Part shown: one piece after another, positions 25,451 to 33,785 of the stretch
Position numbering within the stretch: the stretch's first letter is position 1
How the letters are laid out: each line of letters opens with the position of its first letter
Assembly (NCBI RefSeq): GCF_007625055.1
Contig: NZ_VMQS01000028.1
Coordinates: 1-33,785, forward strand
Direction: 5' to 3'
Length of the DNA: 33,785 bases
From: Halomonas sp.
GTDB lineage: Bacteria > Pseudomonadota > Gammaproteobacteria > Pseudomonadales > Halomonadaceae
The notes under the pieces: model-generated
Told to the model about the DNA's origin: nothing
The model's input: only the letters and a program-made list of their open reading frames with translations
The model's database searches: none
Made by a program: the position numbers and the translations under genes

Positions 25451-25481
25451 ATTACATAATACGTAAAATGTAATTTACATT
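25451..25481. repeat. Cluster of ATTACAT/ATGTAAT inverted motifs
   Basis: ATTACAT (25451-25457) is the inverse of ATGTAAT (25468-25474). Overlapping it, AATGTAA-T-TTACATT (25467-25481) is a perfect 15-base palindrome with a single central base. Three copies of the same half-site within 31 bases suggest cooperative binding by a dimeric regulator, probably the KfrA-like product of the next gene. Confidence 0.6.
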
Positions 25482-25511
25482 ACTTTAAGCCCATCACTGA
25501 CAAAAATCCGC

Positions 25512-25517
25512 TATAAT
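25512..25517 (+). promoter_or_regulatory. Probable -10 box (TATAAT) of the KfrA-like gene
   Basis: A consensus TATAAT lies 33 bases before the start codon. No good -35 box is found at 16-18 bases; CTGACA at 25497 is only 9 bases away. The promoter may depend on an activator or the AT-rich upstream DNA. Confidence 0.5.
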
Positions 25518-25550
25518 CGCGGCTAAACACAGCTGCCACAGGAGCAAACC

Positions 25551-26636
25551 ATGGCCCGCAATGGCATTCAGTACAGCGATGTACAACAGGCAATTGATGA
25601 ACTTCTGACCCGCGGCGACACGCCCAGTGTGCAGCGTATTCGCGATGTATTGGGTACCGGCAGCTTTACGACCATCAGCGAGCATTTCCGCCATTGGCGC
25701 CTGGAACGTGAGCAGAACAAGGATGTTCCCCCACCCAAAGGGGTGCCGGAAGTTGTCGTGACCGCCGCTTCTGAGCTTTGGCGTCAGGCACAGGAAGCCG
25801 CCCACCAGGGACTTCTGCATTACCGGGAAGAAGCTGACAGGAAAGTGGCTGATGCACATCAGGCCGTCGAACTGGAAAAGCAGAAAGCAGCGCATGCAGA
25901 ACAGCGTGAAAAGGCCTTAACGGCGCATTTGCGCCATATCGAGGAACAACTGAACCAGACCACCACGGCGCTGGCGCAAACCCAGGCGCATGCCCAACAT
26001 TGGGAAGCGGAATCACAGCGGCATGCCAGAGCGCATGATCAGGCGGTGGAACAGCTCAAGAACGTACGCCAGCAACTGCAGCACAGCGCAAATCGTTATC
26101 AGGAAGAGATGCACCAACAAAAGCAGCGCCTTGAAGGGCAGCTCAAGCAGGAGCAGCAGCGCAATGAAACTACCGAAGCCAAATTGATGGGGTTGCTGGA
26201 CAAGACCCGTCAGGAGCGCACCAGTGAGCAGAAAGCGCTGAATAAAAAGTTGCATCAGCAGGAGGAGCAGATTGAAAAGTTGCAGCATTCTCTGAAAGAA
26301 GAACAGCACGCACGTCAGGCGTTAGCGTCCAGGCTGGCACTAACAGAAGGGTCGCTGGAAGAAAAGTCTCAAAGAAATGAGCAACTACAACACCAGCAAG
26401 CACAACAGCATGCGCAACTGGAATCAACCCGGCAGGAACTGGCGCGTTGTCAGCAGCAATATACTGAGGCGCTCAAACAGCAGGATAACCAGTGGCAGAA
26501 GGAAATTATCGACAGCGTACAGGCGCTACAGCGCCAGGTGTCTACACTGCCCACCCGCCTGAATGATGACGGGAAGCCGCAGGGTGCTCAGATATCAGCC
26601 GCCCAGAAAAACACTGATGAACCATCAGGGTCATAA
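25551..26636 (+). CDS. KfrA-like DNA-binding coiled-coil protein
   Basis: A 361-residue protein with an N-terminal KfrA-type DNA-binding domain (about 1-70; YSDVQQAIDELLTRGDTPSVQRIRDVLGTGSFTTISEHFRHWR) and a very long alpha-helical tail (about 80-335) extremely rich in Gln, Glu and Arg. Plasmid KfrA proteins are autoregulating, filament-forming DNA binders linked to partition. Here the gene is chromosomal, near the terminus and divergent from a recombinase. ACAGGAG (25538-25544) fixes the start. The inverted repeats upstream are candidate operators. Whether it acts on chromosome organisation or only on the recombinase is not known. Confidence 0.88.
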   Translation: MARNGIQYSDVQQAIDELLTRGDTPSVQRIRDVLGTGSFTTISEHFRHWRLEREQNKDVPPPKGVPEVVVTAASELWRQAQEAAHQGLLHYREEADRKVADAHQAVELEKQKAAHAEQREKALTAHLRHIEEQLNQTTTALAQTQAHAQHWEAESQRHARAHDQAVEQLKNVRQQLQHSANRYQEEMHQQKQRLEGQLKQEQQRNETTEAKLMGLLDKTRQERTSEQKALNKKLHQQEEQIEKLQHSLKEEQHARQALASRLALTEGSLEEKSQRNEQLQHQQAQQHAQLESTRQELARCQQQYTEALKQQDNQWQKEIIDSVQALQRQVSTLPTRLNDDGKPQGAQISAAQKNTDEPSGS

Positions 26637-26669
26637 AAAAAAGGCGCCCGGCTTTCAACAGCAGGCGCC
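26635..26669 (-). terminator. Intrinsic terminator of nfuA
   Basis: Read on the minus strand, GGCGCC (26664-26669) pairs with GGCGCC (26643-26648), with an added GC/GC inner pair, and is followed by eight consecutive T (26642-26635). It lies 54 bases after the nfuA stop. The T-run shares bases with the stop codon of the convergent KfrA-like gene. Confidence 0.85.
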
Positions 26670-26723
26670 AGATTTCGACTGGATTTGAGCTACCCGCTCA
26701 GCCTATAGCGGCTGGCGTGACAC

Positions 26724-27332
26724 CTATCGATAATAGGCGTTGGTAGTATCGGTATGGTCGGTCACATCGCGTATACCTGCCAATTCAGGTATGCGTTCCA
26801 TCAGCGTTTTTTCCACGCCATCTTTCAGGGTCAGATCAACCGCGGCGCAACCTTGGCAACCGCCGCCAAAAGCCAGAACAGCGACCTTATCGTCAGTCAG
26901 TTCAATCAGCTTGATTTCACCACCGTGGGCAGCAAGCCCCGGATTGATTTCGCTGTAGAGGGTATAGTTGATGCGATCCTCCATCGGGCTATCAGCGTTG
27001 ACCTTCGGCATTTTGGCATTGGGGGCCTTGATGGTCAGTTGGCCGCCCATGCGGTCTGCGTTAAAATCAACAACGGCTTCTTCAAGGAATGCCAGGCTGT
27101 TCTTGTCCAGAAAAACATTAATTTTCTCGAGTTCAAGCATTTCGTCGGTGGGCTCTTCTTCCCCCGGACGACAGTAGGCCAGGCAGGTTTCTGCATAGGG
27201 TGTGCCTGGCTGAGTAATAAAGATGCGCACGGCAATGCCGTCAACGTTCTGTTTTTCCAGCAGTTCAGCAAGATATTCCTGTGCGCTGTCGGTGATTTCA
27301 ATACCTTGGAGTTCTGTTTCAGTCGTGCTCAT
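26724..27332 (-). CDS. nfuA: Fe-S cluster carrier NfuA
   Basis: Scaffold or carrier that delivers 4Fe-4S clusters, important under oxidative stress or iron limitation. It has 202 residues. The N-terminal degenerate A-type domain (about 8-110; [36 protein letters not shown]) is followed by a C-terminal Nfu domain with [17 protein letters not shown] and the cluster-binding [11 protein letters not shown] (Cys159, Cys162). The start at 27332 is preceded by AGAGGAA. It is divergent from metH and shares a 227-base upstream region. Confidence 0.96.
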   Translation of the reverse strand: MSTTETELQGIEITDSAQEYLAELLEKQNVDGIAVRIFITQPGTPYAETCLAYCRPGEEEPTDEMLELEKINVFLDKNSLAFLEEAVVDFNADRMGGQLTIKAPNAKMPKVNADSPMEDRINYTLYSEINPGLAAHGGEIKLIELTDDKVAVLAFGGGCQGCAAVDLTLKDGVEKTLMERIPELAGIRDVTDHTDTTNAYYR

Positions 27333-27559
27333 GGGAATATATTCCTCTCGTGGCGGTGGCGAAAACCACTTTCACATCCTGTTTTCATCTATGGTAAGCA
27401 AAACTCACCGCCGACACAATCCCGACCGTTTTAGTAGGCTTTATATTTTGTATACTGTGTCAGGCACTTTGCTCTGGTAGTATCATCTTTATTCTTTTAC
27501 AGACTATTAAAATTTCACCATCCTTTTGATGAGGGTGATGATGGAGACTTTTTCCTGCC
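27333..27559. promoter_or_regulatory. Shared upstream region of nfuA and metH
   Basis: A 227-base divergent intergenic region. TATACT (27453-27458) in an AT-rich stretch is a plausible -10 for metH. GGAGAC (27543-27548) is the likely metH ribosome-binding site, though spaced somewhat far from the ATG. I see no SAM, SAH or cobalamin riboswitch. Confidence 0.4.
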
Positions 27560-30500
27560 ATGTCTGCTAGTGACTTGACTGCGACTTTAAATGAACGTCT
27601 TTCCCAACGTATTCTGATTCTGGATGGCGGCATGGGCACCATGCTGCAGAATGCTGAACTGAGTGAAGCGGAGTTCCGAGGTGAACGTTTCAAGGATTGG
27701 CCTTCTGATCTGAAAGGCAACAATGATCTGCTGGCGCTTACCTGCCCGGATGTGGTGTCACGCATTCATCGTGCCTATCTGGAGGCCGGTGCAGACATTA
27801 TCGAGACCAATACCTTCAACAGTACGCGCTTGTCTCAATCGGATTATGGCATGGAAGATCTGGTGGTTGAGATCAATCGTGAATCTGCCCGCCTTGCCCG
27901 GGACGTCTGTGATGCCGTGGCTCAGGAAACCGGTCAGCCACGCTACGTGGCCGGCGTTCTGGGGCCAACGTCGCGCACTGCCTCACTGTCACCGGATGTT
28001 AACGACCCGGCAAAGCGCAATGTGACTTTTAATGAGCTGCGTGCAAATTATCATGAAGCCGCCACTGCTCTGATTGAAGGTGGGGCTGATCTGATTCTGA
28101 TTGAAACCATTTTCGATACCCTGAACGCCAAGGCGGCCATCTACGCCCTTGAAGAGCTGTTTGATCAACGTGGTGAGCGCCTGCCGGTAATGATCTCCGG
28201 CACGATTACCGATGCGTCGGGCCGTACGCTTTCCGGGCAGACCACAGAGGCCTTCTGGAATTCAGTCAGGCATGCCCGACCGCTGTCTATCGGTCTCAAC
28301 TGCGCGCTCGGGGCCGAAGAGTTGCGTCCTTATCTGGAAGAGCTGGCAACCAAGGCTGATACCTTCGTTTCGGCCCACCCCAATGCCGGTCTGCCTAACG
28401 AATTCGGTGAGTATGACCAGACGCCGGAAGAAATGGCCAGCATTGTCGGCGAATTTGCCAGCAGTGGCCTGGTGAATATTATCGGCGGCTGCTGTGGTTC
28501 CACGCCGGAACATATCCAGGCGGTGGCTGAAGCGGTATCCGGCACCAAACCACGCCTGGTGCCCGAGCGCCCCGCGGCGTGCCGCTTGTCGGGCCTGGAG
28601 CCTTTCAGTATCGCGGCAGATTCCCTGTTTGTTAACGTGGGCGAGCGCACCAATGTGACCGGTTCAGCGCGCTTCAAGCGGCTGATCGTTGAAGAAGATT
28701 ACACCACCGCTCTGGAGGTGGCACTGGAACAGGTTGAAAACGGCGCCCAGGTGATTGATATCAACATGGATGAAGGGATGCTCGAATCCCAGGATGCCAT
28801 GGTGCGTTTTCTGAACCTGATTGCCGGTGAGCCGGATATTGCCCGAGTGCCCATCATGATCGACTCTTCCAAGTGGGAGATCATCGAAGCGGGCCTGCAA
28901 TGTGTTCAGGGCAAGGCAGTGGTCAATTCGATTTCCCTCAAGGAAGGTGAGGCTGCGTTTCGCGAACAGGCCAGCAAATGCCGCCGCTATGGCGCCGCTA
29001 TCGTGGTGATGGCTTTTGATGAACAGGGCCAGGCAGATACGTTCGCACGCAAGACCGAAATCTGTGAACGCGCCTATCGCGTGCTGGTCGATGATATCGG
29101 CTTCCCGCCGGAAGACATCATCTTTGACCCCAATATCTTTGCCATTGCCACCGGTATTGAAGAGCATAACAACTACGCTGTTGATTTCATCGAAGCAACT
29201 CGGTGGATTCGTGAGCATCTGCCCCACGCCATGGTGTCTGGCGGCGTCTCCAATGTGTCTTTCTCGTTCCGGGGCAATAATGCCGTTCGCGAGGCGATAC
29301 ACTCGGTTTTTCTCTATCACGCCATTCGTGCCGGATTGTCGATGGGGATCGTCAACGCCGGCCAGTTGGCGGTCTATGATGACCTTCCCGGTGAATTGCG
29401 CGACGCCGTTGAAGATGTGGTGCTTAACCGCCGCGACGACGGAACCGAGCGCCTGCTGGAGATTGCTGACCAGTTCAAGGGTGATGGAAGCGGTAGCGCC
29501 CGCAAGGAAGACCTGGAGTGGCGAGAGTGGCCCGTCAACAAGCGCATTGAACACGCCCTGGTCAAAGGCGTCACCGCCTATATCGAAGAGGATACCGAGG
29601 AGGCCAGAGCCCAGGCTGAACGCCCGATCGAGGTGATTGAAGGCCCGCTGATGGACGGCATGAATGTGGTCGGAGACCTGTTTGGTGACGGCAAGATGTT
29701 TTTGCCCCAGGTGGTCAAGTCCGCACGGGTCATGAAACAGGCGGTTGCCTACCTGATCCCTTATATCGAAGCGGAAAAGACCGAAGCCACCAAGGCCAAA
29801 GGCAAGATCGTCATGGCGACGGTCAAGGGCGACGTTCACGATATCGGCAAGAATATTGTCGGCGTTGTGTTGCAATGTAATAACTACGAGGTTATTGACC
29901 TGGGCGTTATGGTGCCTACCGAGAAAATCCTTCAGGCAGCCGAAGAGCATAACGCGGATATTATCGGCCTTTCCGGTCTGATTACCCCTTCCCTGGATGA
30001 AATGGTGCATGTTGCCAAGGAAATGCAGCGACGCAAGATGCGCTTACCGCTGCTGATTGGTGGTGCCACCACTTCCAAGGCGCACACTGCCGTCAAGATC
30101 GAACCGCAGTATGAGCATCCAGTGATCTATGTCACCGATGCCTCCCGCGCCGTTGGGGTTGCCGGGCGGTTGCTGACAGACTCTCTCAAACACAGCTATG
30201 TAGCCGAAATCCGCAGCGACTATGAAAAAGTGCGTGAACGCAATGCCAAGCGTCGCCCGAAAGCCGCAGACCTGAGTTACGAACAGGCCCGCAAGCGGCG
30301 TTTCCGCACAGACTGGACGGCCTACAGCCCACCGGTCCCGAGTTTTACCGGGATCAAGGTTTTTGATGAATACGACCTTGCAGAGTTAGTCGAACGGATT
30401 GACTGGACGCCGTTTTTCATGAGCTGGCAGTTGGCTGGGAAATATCCGAAGATTCTCGATGATAACGTTGTAGGGGAAGCTGCGCGAAGCCTGTTCAGTG

Positions 30501-31276
30501 ATGCCCAGGCCATGCTCAAGAAGCTGATCGATGAAAACCTTATCAATGCTCAGGGCGTGGTTGGCTTCTGGCCAGCCAACAGCGTTGACGATGACGTGAT
30601 TGAAGTTTATCGCGACGAGAGCCGCCATGACGTCATCAAGCGCTTGCATCATATTCGTCAGCAGACCACCAAGGGCCGTGATGGCCTGTGCTACAGCCTG
30701 GCTGACTTTATTGCGCCAAAAGAGACTGGCACCGCGGACTGGATCGGTGGCTTTGCCGTCACAACCGGGCACGGCGTCCAGGCGCTAAGCAAGGCTTATG
30801 AAGCGGCCGGTGATGACTATAATGCCATCATGGTGCAGGCATTAACCGATCGCCTGGCGGAAGCCTTTGCCGAACGTCTGCATGAACGGGTTCGCAAGGA
30901 ATTCTGGGGCTATGTGCCTGAAGAATCACTGGATAATGAAGCACTGATCGCCGAGAAATATCAGGGCATCCGCCCTGCTCCAGGCTACCCTGCCTGCCCG
31001 GATCATACCGAAAAGACGGCGCTTTTCGAGCTCCTTGATGCGCCCCGCCACACCGGACTTGAGTTAACGGAAAACTTCGCCATGTGGCCAGCAGCGGCGG
31101 TATCCGGCTGGTATTTCTCGCACCCGCAATCGAAATATTTTTCAACCGGTAAGATAACCCGTGACCAGGTAGAGGTGCTGGCGCAACGCAAGGATATGCC
31201 GCTTTCGGATCTGGAACGCTGGCTGGCGCCCGTGCTGTCCTATGAGCCTGCCGAAGAAACTGCCCCAGTGGTGTGA
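27560..31276 (+). CDS. metH: Cobalamin-dependent methionine synthase MetH
   Basis: Transfers the methyl group of methyltetrahydrofolate to homocysteine through cobalamin. It has 1238 residues (E. coli 1227) with all four modules. The homocysteine domain (about 1-340) has zinc ligands Cys248 (LNCALGAEE) and Cys311-Cys312 ([10 protein letters not shown]). The pterin domain (about 350-640) contains [14 protein letters not shown] and [10 protein letters not shown]. The B12 module (about 650-890) has the D-x-H-x-x-G motif with His760 (GDVHDIGKN). The C-terminal reactivation domain (about 910-1230) has [14 protein letters not shown] and [11 protein letters not shown]. The long minus-strand frame across its middle is a shadow. 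The presence of full MetH implies a B12 supply. Confidence 0.98.
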   Translation: MSASDLTATLNERLSQRILILDGGMGTMLQNAELSEAEFRGERFKDWPSDLKGNNDLLALTCPDVVSRIHRAYLEAGADIIETNTFNSTRLSQSDYGMEDLVVEINRESARLARDVCDAVAQETGQPRYVAGVLGPTSRTASLSPDVNDPAKRNVTFNELRANYHEAATALIEGGADLILIETIFDTLNAKAAIYALEELFDQRGERLPVMISGTITDASGRTLSGQTTEAFWNSVRHARPLSIGLNCALGAEELRPYLEELATKADTFVSAHPNAGLPNEFGEYDQTPEEMASIVGEFASSGLVNIIGGCCGSTPEHIQAVAEAVSGTKPRLVPERPAACRLSGLEPFSIAADSLFVNVGERTNVTGSARFKRLIVEEDYTTALEVALEQVENGAQVIDINMDEGMLESQDAMVRFLNLIAGEPDIARVPIMIDSSKWEIIEAGLQCVQGKAVVNSISLKEGEAAFREQASKCRRYGAAIVVMAFDEQGQADTFARKTEICERAYRVLVDDIGFPPEDIIFDPNIFAIATGIEEHNNYAVDFIEATRWIREHLPHAMVSGGVSNVSFSFRGNNAVREAIHSVFLYHAIRAGLSMGIVNAGQLAVYDDLPGELRDAVEDVVLNRRDDGTERLLEIADQFKGDGSGSARKEDLEWREWPVNKRIEHALVKGVTAYIEEDTEEARAQAERPIEVIEGPLMDGMNVVGDLFGDGKMFLPQVVKSARVMKQAVAYLIPYIEAEKTEATKAKGKIVMATVKGDVHDIGKNIVGVVLQCNNYEVIDLGVMVPTEKILQAAEEHNADIIGLSGLITPSLDEMVHVAKEMQRRKMRLPLLIGGATTSKAHTAVKIEPQYEHPVIYVTDASRAVGVAGRLLTDSLKHSYVAEIRSDYEKVRERNAKRRPKAADLSYEQARKRRFRTDWTAYSPPVPSFTGIKVFDEYDLAELVERIDWTPFFMSWQLAGKYPKILDDNVVGEAARSLFSDAQAMLKKLIDENLINAQGVVGFWPANSVDDDVIEVYRDESRHDVIKRLHHIRQQTTKGRDGLCYSLADFIAPKETGTADWIGGFAVTTGHGVQALSKAYEAAGDDYNAIMVQALTDRLAEAFAERLHERVRKEFWGYVPEESLDNEALIAEKYQGIRPAPGYPACPDHTEKTALFELLDAPRHTGLELTENFAMWPAAAVSGWYFSHPQSKYFSTGKITRDQVEVLAQRKDMPLSDLERWLAPVLSYEPAEETAPVV

Positions 31277-31316
31277 TAGATCGTGAAGCGTTCGGCATCA
31301 CTCTGATAATCAATTA

Positions 31317-31425
31317 AGTAATAAAAAAATAATTATATATTACTTTGAAGCATATTTGACCCTTGTTAGAGTGTCATCAGACATGTTCGGCGTTGAGCGC
31401 TTTCTCAACGCCGAGTCAATGACAC
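31317..31425 (+). promoter_or_regulatory. Structured leader upstream of cysI
   Basis: An AT-rich inverted repeat (AGTAAT 31317-31322, ATTACT 31339-31344) is followed by a long composite hairpin. Its outer arm GTGTCAT (31371-31377) pairs with ATGACAC (31419-31425). GAC (31380-31382) pairs with GTC (31415-31417). The inner 11-bp arm TCGGCGTTGAG (31387-31397) pairs with CTCAACGCCGA (31404-31414) around a 6-base loop. No T-run follows on either strand, so a classic terminator for metH is unlikely. It could be a leader element controlling cysI or an RNA-stability structure. Confidence 0.6.
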
Positions 31426-31466
31426 CTGCACAGCCTTAATGTGCATTCAGCAGGGTTCAGCCATTT

Positions 31467-33122
31467 ATGTACCGTTACGATATTCACGACCAGACCCTGG
31501 TTGATGAACGCGTTGACCAATTCCGCGATCAGATGCAGCGCTACCGCTCCGGGCGTTTGGGAGAAGAAGAATTTCGCCCACTGCGCCTGCAAAACGGCCT
31601 GTATATCCAAAAACATGCCCCTATGCTGCGGATCGCTATCCCTTATGGCATGTTGGCGGGTTACCAACTGCGTGCCCTGGCGGCAATCACTCGGCGCTAT
31701 GACCGTGGCTACGGTCATTTTACCACCCGCCAGAACCTGCAACTGAATTGGCCTGCACTGGAGGACATTCCCGATATCCTGGCGGATCTGGCCAAGGTAC
31801 AGATGCATGCCATCCAGACCAGCGGCAACTGTATCCGCAATACCACCAGCGACCAGTTTGCAGGAATTGCCGGCGATGAAGTGGAAGACCCACGCCCCTG
31901 GTGTGAACTGATTCGTCAGTGGTCAACACTGCATCCGGAATTTGCCTATCTGCCGCGCAAGTTCAAGATTGCGGTCAGTGGCGCGGCCGAAGACCGCGCC
32001 GCCATTCAGATACACGATATCGGCCTGCGTTTCTGGCGCAATGCCGAAGGCGAACTGCGCATCAAGGTACTGGCTGGCGGCGGCATGGGGCGTACCCCCA
32101 TGATTGGCGATGTGGTACGGGAAGACTTGCCCTGGCAGCATCTGTTGACCTACCTGGAGGCCTGTGTACGCGTTTACAACCAGTTTGGCCGGCGTGATAA
32201 CAAGTTCAAGGCGCGCATCAAGATTCTGGTCAAGGCGCTCGGCATTGAGGAATTTCGACGCAGGGCCGACGAAGAGTGGATGCATCTCAAAGATGGGCCC
32301 CAGACCCTCAATCAGCCAACCGTTGACGCAGCCAAGGCACATTTTCCTGAGCCGGAAAGGCGCACCGTTGCTGAAAGCGCTGTGCAGGAATATGAAAAGC
32401 TGCGCAGCGAAAACCGCGCGTTTGCCCGCTTTGTGACCAATAACGTCACCGAGCACAAGGTGCCCGGCTACAAAGCGGTGACCCTCTCACTCAAGCGTCG
32501 TGAGCATGCTCCGGGAGACGTGACGGCAGACCAGATGGACGCCGTGGCGACTTTGGCCGACCGTTACAGTTTTGGTGAAGTGCGAGTGACCCACGAACAG
32601 AACCTGGTACTGTCTGATGTTCCGGTGGATGAGCTAGAAGCTCTCTGGCAGGAGCTTGACGCCCTGGGTATGGCCAACCCCACGGTAGGCACCCTCAACG
32701 ATATCATCTGCTGCCCCGGCGGTGACTATTGTGGCCTGGCGAATGCTGTCTCCATCCCTATCGCTCAGGCACTGCAGGAGCGTTTCGAGAACCTCGACTA
32801 TCTCTATGATCTCGGCCCGCTGGATCTGAATATTTCAGGCTGTATGAACGCCTGTGGTCATCATCATGTCGGCCATATCGGCATTCTCGGGGTGGATAAA
32901 AAAGGCGAGGAGTATTACCAGATTTCAATTGGCGGTAATTCAACTGACGACGCTTCGCTGGGCAAGATTCTCGGCCCGTCCTTCTTTCGCGAAGACGTGC
33001 CAGATGTGGTGGAGAAGGTACTGGATGTCTATGTTGCCGAGCGCCATGACGACGAGCGCTTTCTTGATACCTACCGCCGCATTGGCCTGAAACCTTTCAA
33101 GGAGCATGTTTATGCCCGGTAA
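31467..33122 (+). CDS. cysI: Nitrite/sulfite reductase haemoprotein, probable assimilatory sulfite reductase
   Basis: Sirohaem and 4Fe-4S enzyme that reduces sulfite to sulfide for cysteine synthesis. It has 551 residues with two ferredoxin-like and two sirohaem domains. The cluster ligands follow the C-x5-C plus C-x3-C rule: Cys416 and Cys422 (CCPGGDYC) and Cys459 and Cys463 (GCMNACGHHH). TSGNCIRNTTSD and the arginines around YDRGYGHFTTRQNLQ fit sirohaem and substrate binding. No flavoprotein partner (CysJ) is adjacent, so the electron donor is probably ferredoxin or another protein. Its end overlaps the DUF934 gene by 11 bases, the common pairing in Pseudomonas-like genomes. Sulfite rather than nitrite is inferred from this pairing. 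Confidence 0.92.
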   Translation: MYRYDIHDQTLVDERVDQFRDQMQRYRSGRLGEEEFRPLRLQNGLYIQKHAPMLRIAIPYGMLAGYQLRALAAITRRYDRGYGHFTTRQNLQLNWPALEDIPDILADLAKVQMHAIQTSGNCIRNTTSDQFAGIAGDEVEDPRPWCELIRQWSTLHPEFAYLPRKFKIAVSGAAEDRAAIQIHDIGLRFWRNAEGELRIKVLAGGGMGRTPMIGDVVREDLPWQHLLTYLEACVRVYNQFGRRDNKFKARIKILVKALGIEEFRRRADEEWMHLKDGPQTLNQPTVDAAKAHFPEPERRTVAESAVQEYEKLRSENRAFARFVTNNVTEHKVPGYKAVTLSLKRREHAPGDVTADQMDAVATLADRYSFGEVRVTHEQNLVLSDVPVDELEALWQELDALGMANPTVGTLNDIICCPGGDYCGLANAVSIPIAQALQERFENLDYLYDLGPLDLNISGCMNACGHHHVGHIGILGVDKKGEEYYQISIGGNSTDDASLGKILGPSFFREDVPDVVEKVLDVYVAERHDDERFLDTYRRIGLKPFKEHVYAR

Positions 33123-33693
33123 CCCTTTAGCCGCCTTGGCATCGCCAACAGATGAGACAGACATCGTTCCGATATGTGCCGATCACCTGATCGTTAACGG
33201 TGAGCTTGCCAAAGCAAATGCCTGGTGTGTTTCCTATGATGAAGCCACGTTGCCTGCGCAACGCCCTGCTTTCGTTCCCTTGGCCTTATGGCAAGCTCAC
33301 AGAGCAGACGAACAGGTGGCACCCTTATTGGTCAGTGACACCCTTCTCAGCCCGGAAATGGCTGCCGAGCTTGGCCGAGCCAGCGCTATTGCAATTGATT
33401 TTCCCACCTTTACTGATGGGCGTGGCTATACGCTGGCGCGCCTGCTGCGTGAGCGTTTCGGCTACCAGGGCGAAATTCGCGCCGTTGGCGATGTTCTGGT
33501 CGATCAGCTGGACTATATGCGCCGCTGCGGATTCAGCGCTATGGCGCTCCGCCACGATCAAGATCCTGAAGACGCATTACGCGCTATTAATGCCATCAGC
33601 GTGCGCTACCAACCAGACGTTGAGCTGCGTCAGGCCCTGTTTGAAAGGCGCCAGACGCAGCCTGACGAGCGGGAAATCCTGGCGTGCAGCTAA
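33112..33693 (+). CDS. DUF934 protein linked to sulfite reductase
   Basis: A 193-residue protein of the DUF934 family, regularly found directly after this type of cysI and presumed to assist sulfite reduction; its biochemical role is unknown to me. Visible landmarks are LAKANAWCVSYDEATLPAQ near the start, the conserved core IDFPTFTDGRGYTLARLLRERFGYQGEIRAVGDVLVDQL, then MRRCGFSAMALRHDQD. The start at 33112 has AAGGAG seven bases upstream; the ATG at 33106 is too close to that site. It overlaps the cysI end, implying coupling. Confidence 0.9.
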   Translation: MPGNPLAALASPTDETDIVPICADHLIVNGELAKANAWCVSYDEATLPAQRPAFVPLALWQAHRADEQVAPLLVSDTLLSPEMAAELGRASAIAIDFPTFTDGRGYTLARLLRERFGYQGEIRAVGDVLVDQLDYMRRCGFSAMALRHDQDPEDALRAINAISVRYQPDVELRQALFERRQTQPDEREILACS

Positions 33694-33744
33694 GAAGGTA
33701 CAAATAGCTATTTCAGGAAGCAGGGGCAAATACCGGTGTCAGGC

Positions 33745-33776
33745 GACAGGGCAGTTGAGACTGCCCTGTCGTTCTT
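33745..33776 (+). terminator. Intrinsic terminator after the cysI-DUF934 operon
   Basis: A perfect 10-bp stem GACAGGGCAG (33745-33754) with CTGCCCTGTC (33761-33770) has a 6-base loop, followed by GTTCTT. It ends the cysI unit 51 bases after the last stop. Confidence 0.85.
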
Positions 33777-33785
33777 GACGGTACT

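Noticed and set aside
25441-25475. Second dif-like sequence on the minus strand near the integrase
   Set aside because: One arm matches the XerD arm at about 8 of 11 positions, but the other arm matches the XerC arm at only about 5 of 11; better explained by the TTACAT repeat cluster.
26754-27434. 226-codon plus-strand frame across nfuA
   Set aside because: Antisense shadow of nfuA, which has a full Fe-S cluster motif and proper start; no ribosome-binding site or family features in the frame.
27333-27559. SAM, SAH or cobalamin riboswitch ahead of metH
   Set aside because: None of the conserved core sequences I know for these riboswitches is visible; only weak short stems occur.
28664-30010. 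448-codon open frame on the minus strand
   Set aside because: It lies wholly antisense to metH, whose domains and motifs are intact. The frame has no recognisable motifs and reflects the codon bias of metH.
1-33785. CRISPR arrays, tRNA or rRNA genes, insertion sequences
   Set aside because: No spaced direct-repeat array, no tRNA-like cloverleaf and no transposase frame were found; the only recombinase is the integrase at 24152-25387.

Overview
The window is a stretch of gammaproteobacterial chromosome, most likely from a Halomonadaceae member (Halomonas or a close relative). The ectoine enzymes EctA and EctC resemble, from memory, those of Halomonas elongata. The block yciK / mupP / ubiG and the metH, cysI, DUF934 genes match arrangements known in Pseudomonas. 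No phage, insertion sequence, CRISPR array, tRNA or rRNA is visible.

Layout. 1-3389: envelope cluster tolA (3' end only), tolB, pal, cpoB. 3448-5638: SDR yciK (+), then mupP and ubiG on the minus strand, overlapping by 4 bases. 5754-7988: a 34-codon remnant that looks like the start of galU, a UDP-glucose-dehydrogenase homologue lacking its catalytic cysteine, and an unrecognised membrane-anchored coiled-coil protein. 8024-13921: the TamA/TamB outer-membrane assembly pair, followed by msrA, a cytochrome c'-like protein and glutathione reductase. 16969-18011: ectA and ectC with no ectB between them. 18069-18611: a DUF3833 lipoprotein. 18722-18749: a near-perfect dif site. 18859-22345: a three-gene set (retropepsin-like 'Zn protease' lipoprotein, inactive transglutaminase fused to a membrane domain, RimK-like ATP-grasp ligase). 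22389-24085: zur, hisI, yidD and sufE. 24152-26636: a tyrosine recombinase and a KfrA-like DNA-binding protein, divergent around an AT-rich region full of inverted repeats. 26724-33693: nfuA (-), metH, cysI and a DUF934 gene.

The main structural finding is dif (25 of 28 bases identical to the E. coli site as I recall it), flanked by KOPS-like octamers that point toward it from both sides. This places the window at the replication terminus. It also makes the position of yidD (usually beside the origin), the integrase/KfrA pair and the gapped ectoine operon more notable.

Functionally the window is mostly housekeeping: envelope integrity (Tol-Pal, Tam), peptidoglycan recycling (MupP), ubiquinone, redox repair (MsrA, Gor), osmoprotection (Ect), Fe-S assembly (SufE, NfuA), zinc control (Zur), and methionine and sulfite metabolism. 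The parts least explained by known biology are the galU/UGDH-like pair, the retropepsin/transglutaminase/ATP-grasp cluster, the recombinase/KfrA pair with its repeats, and structured leaders ahead of cpoB and cysI.
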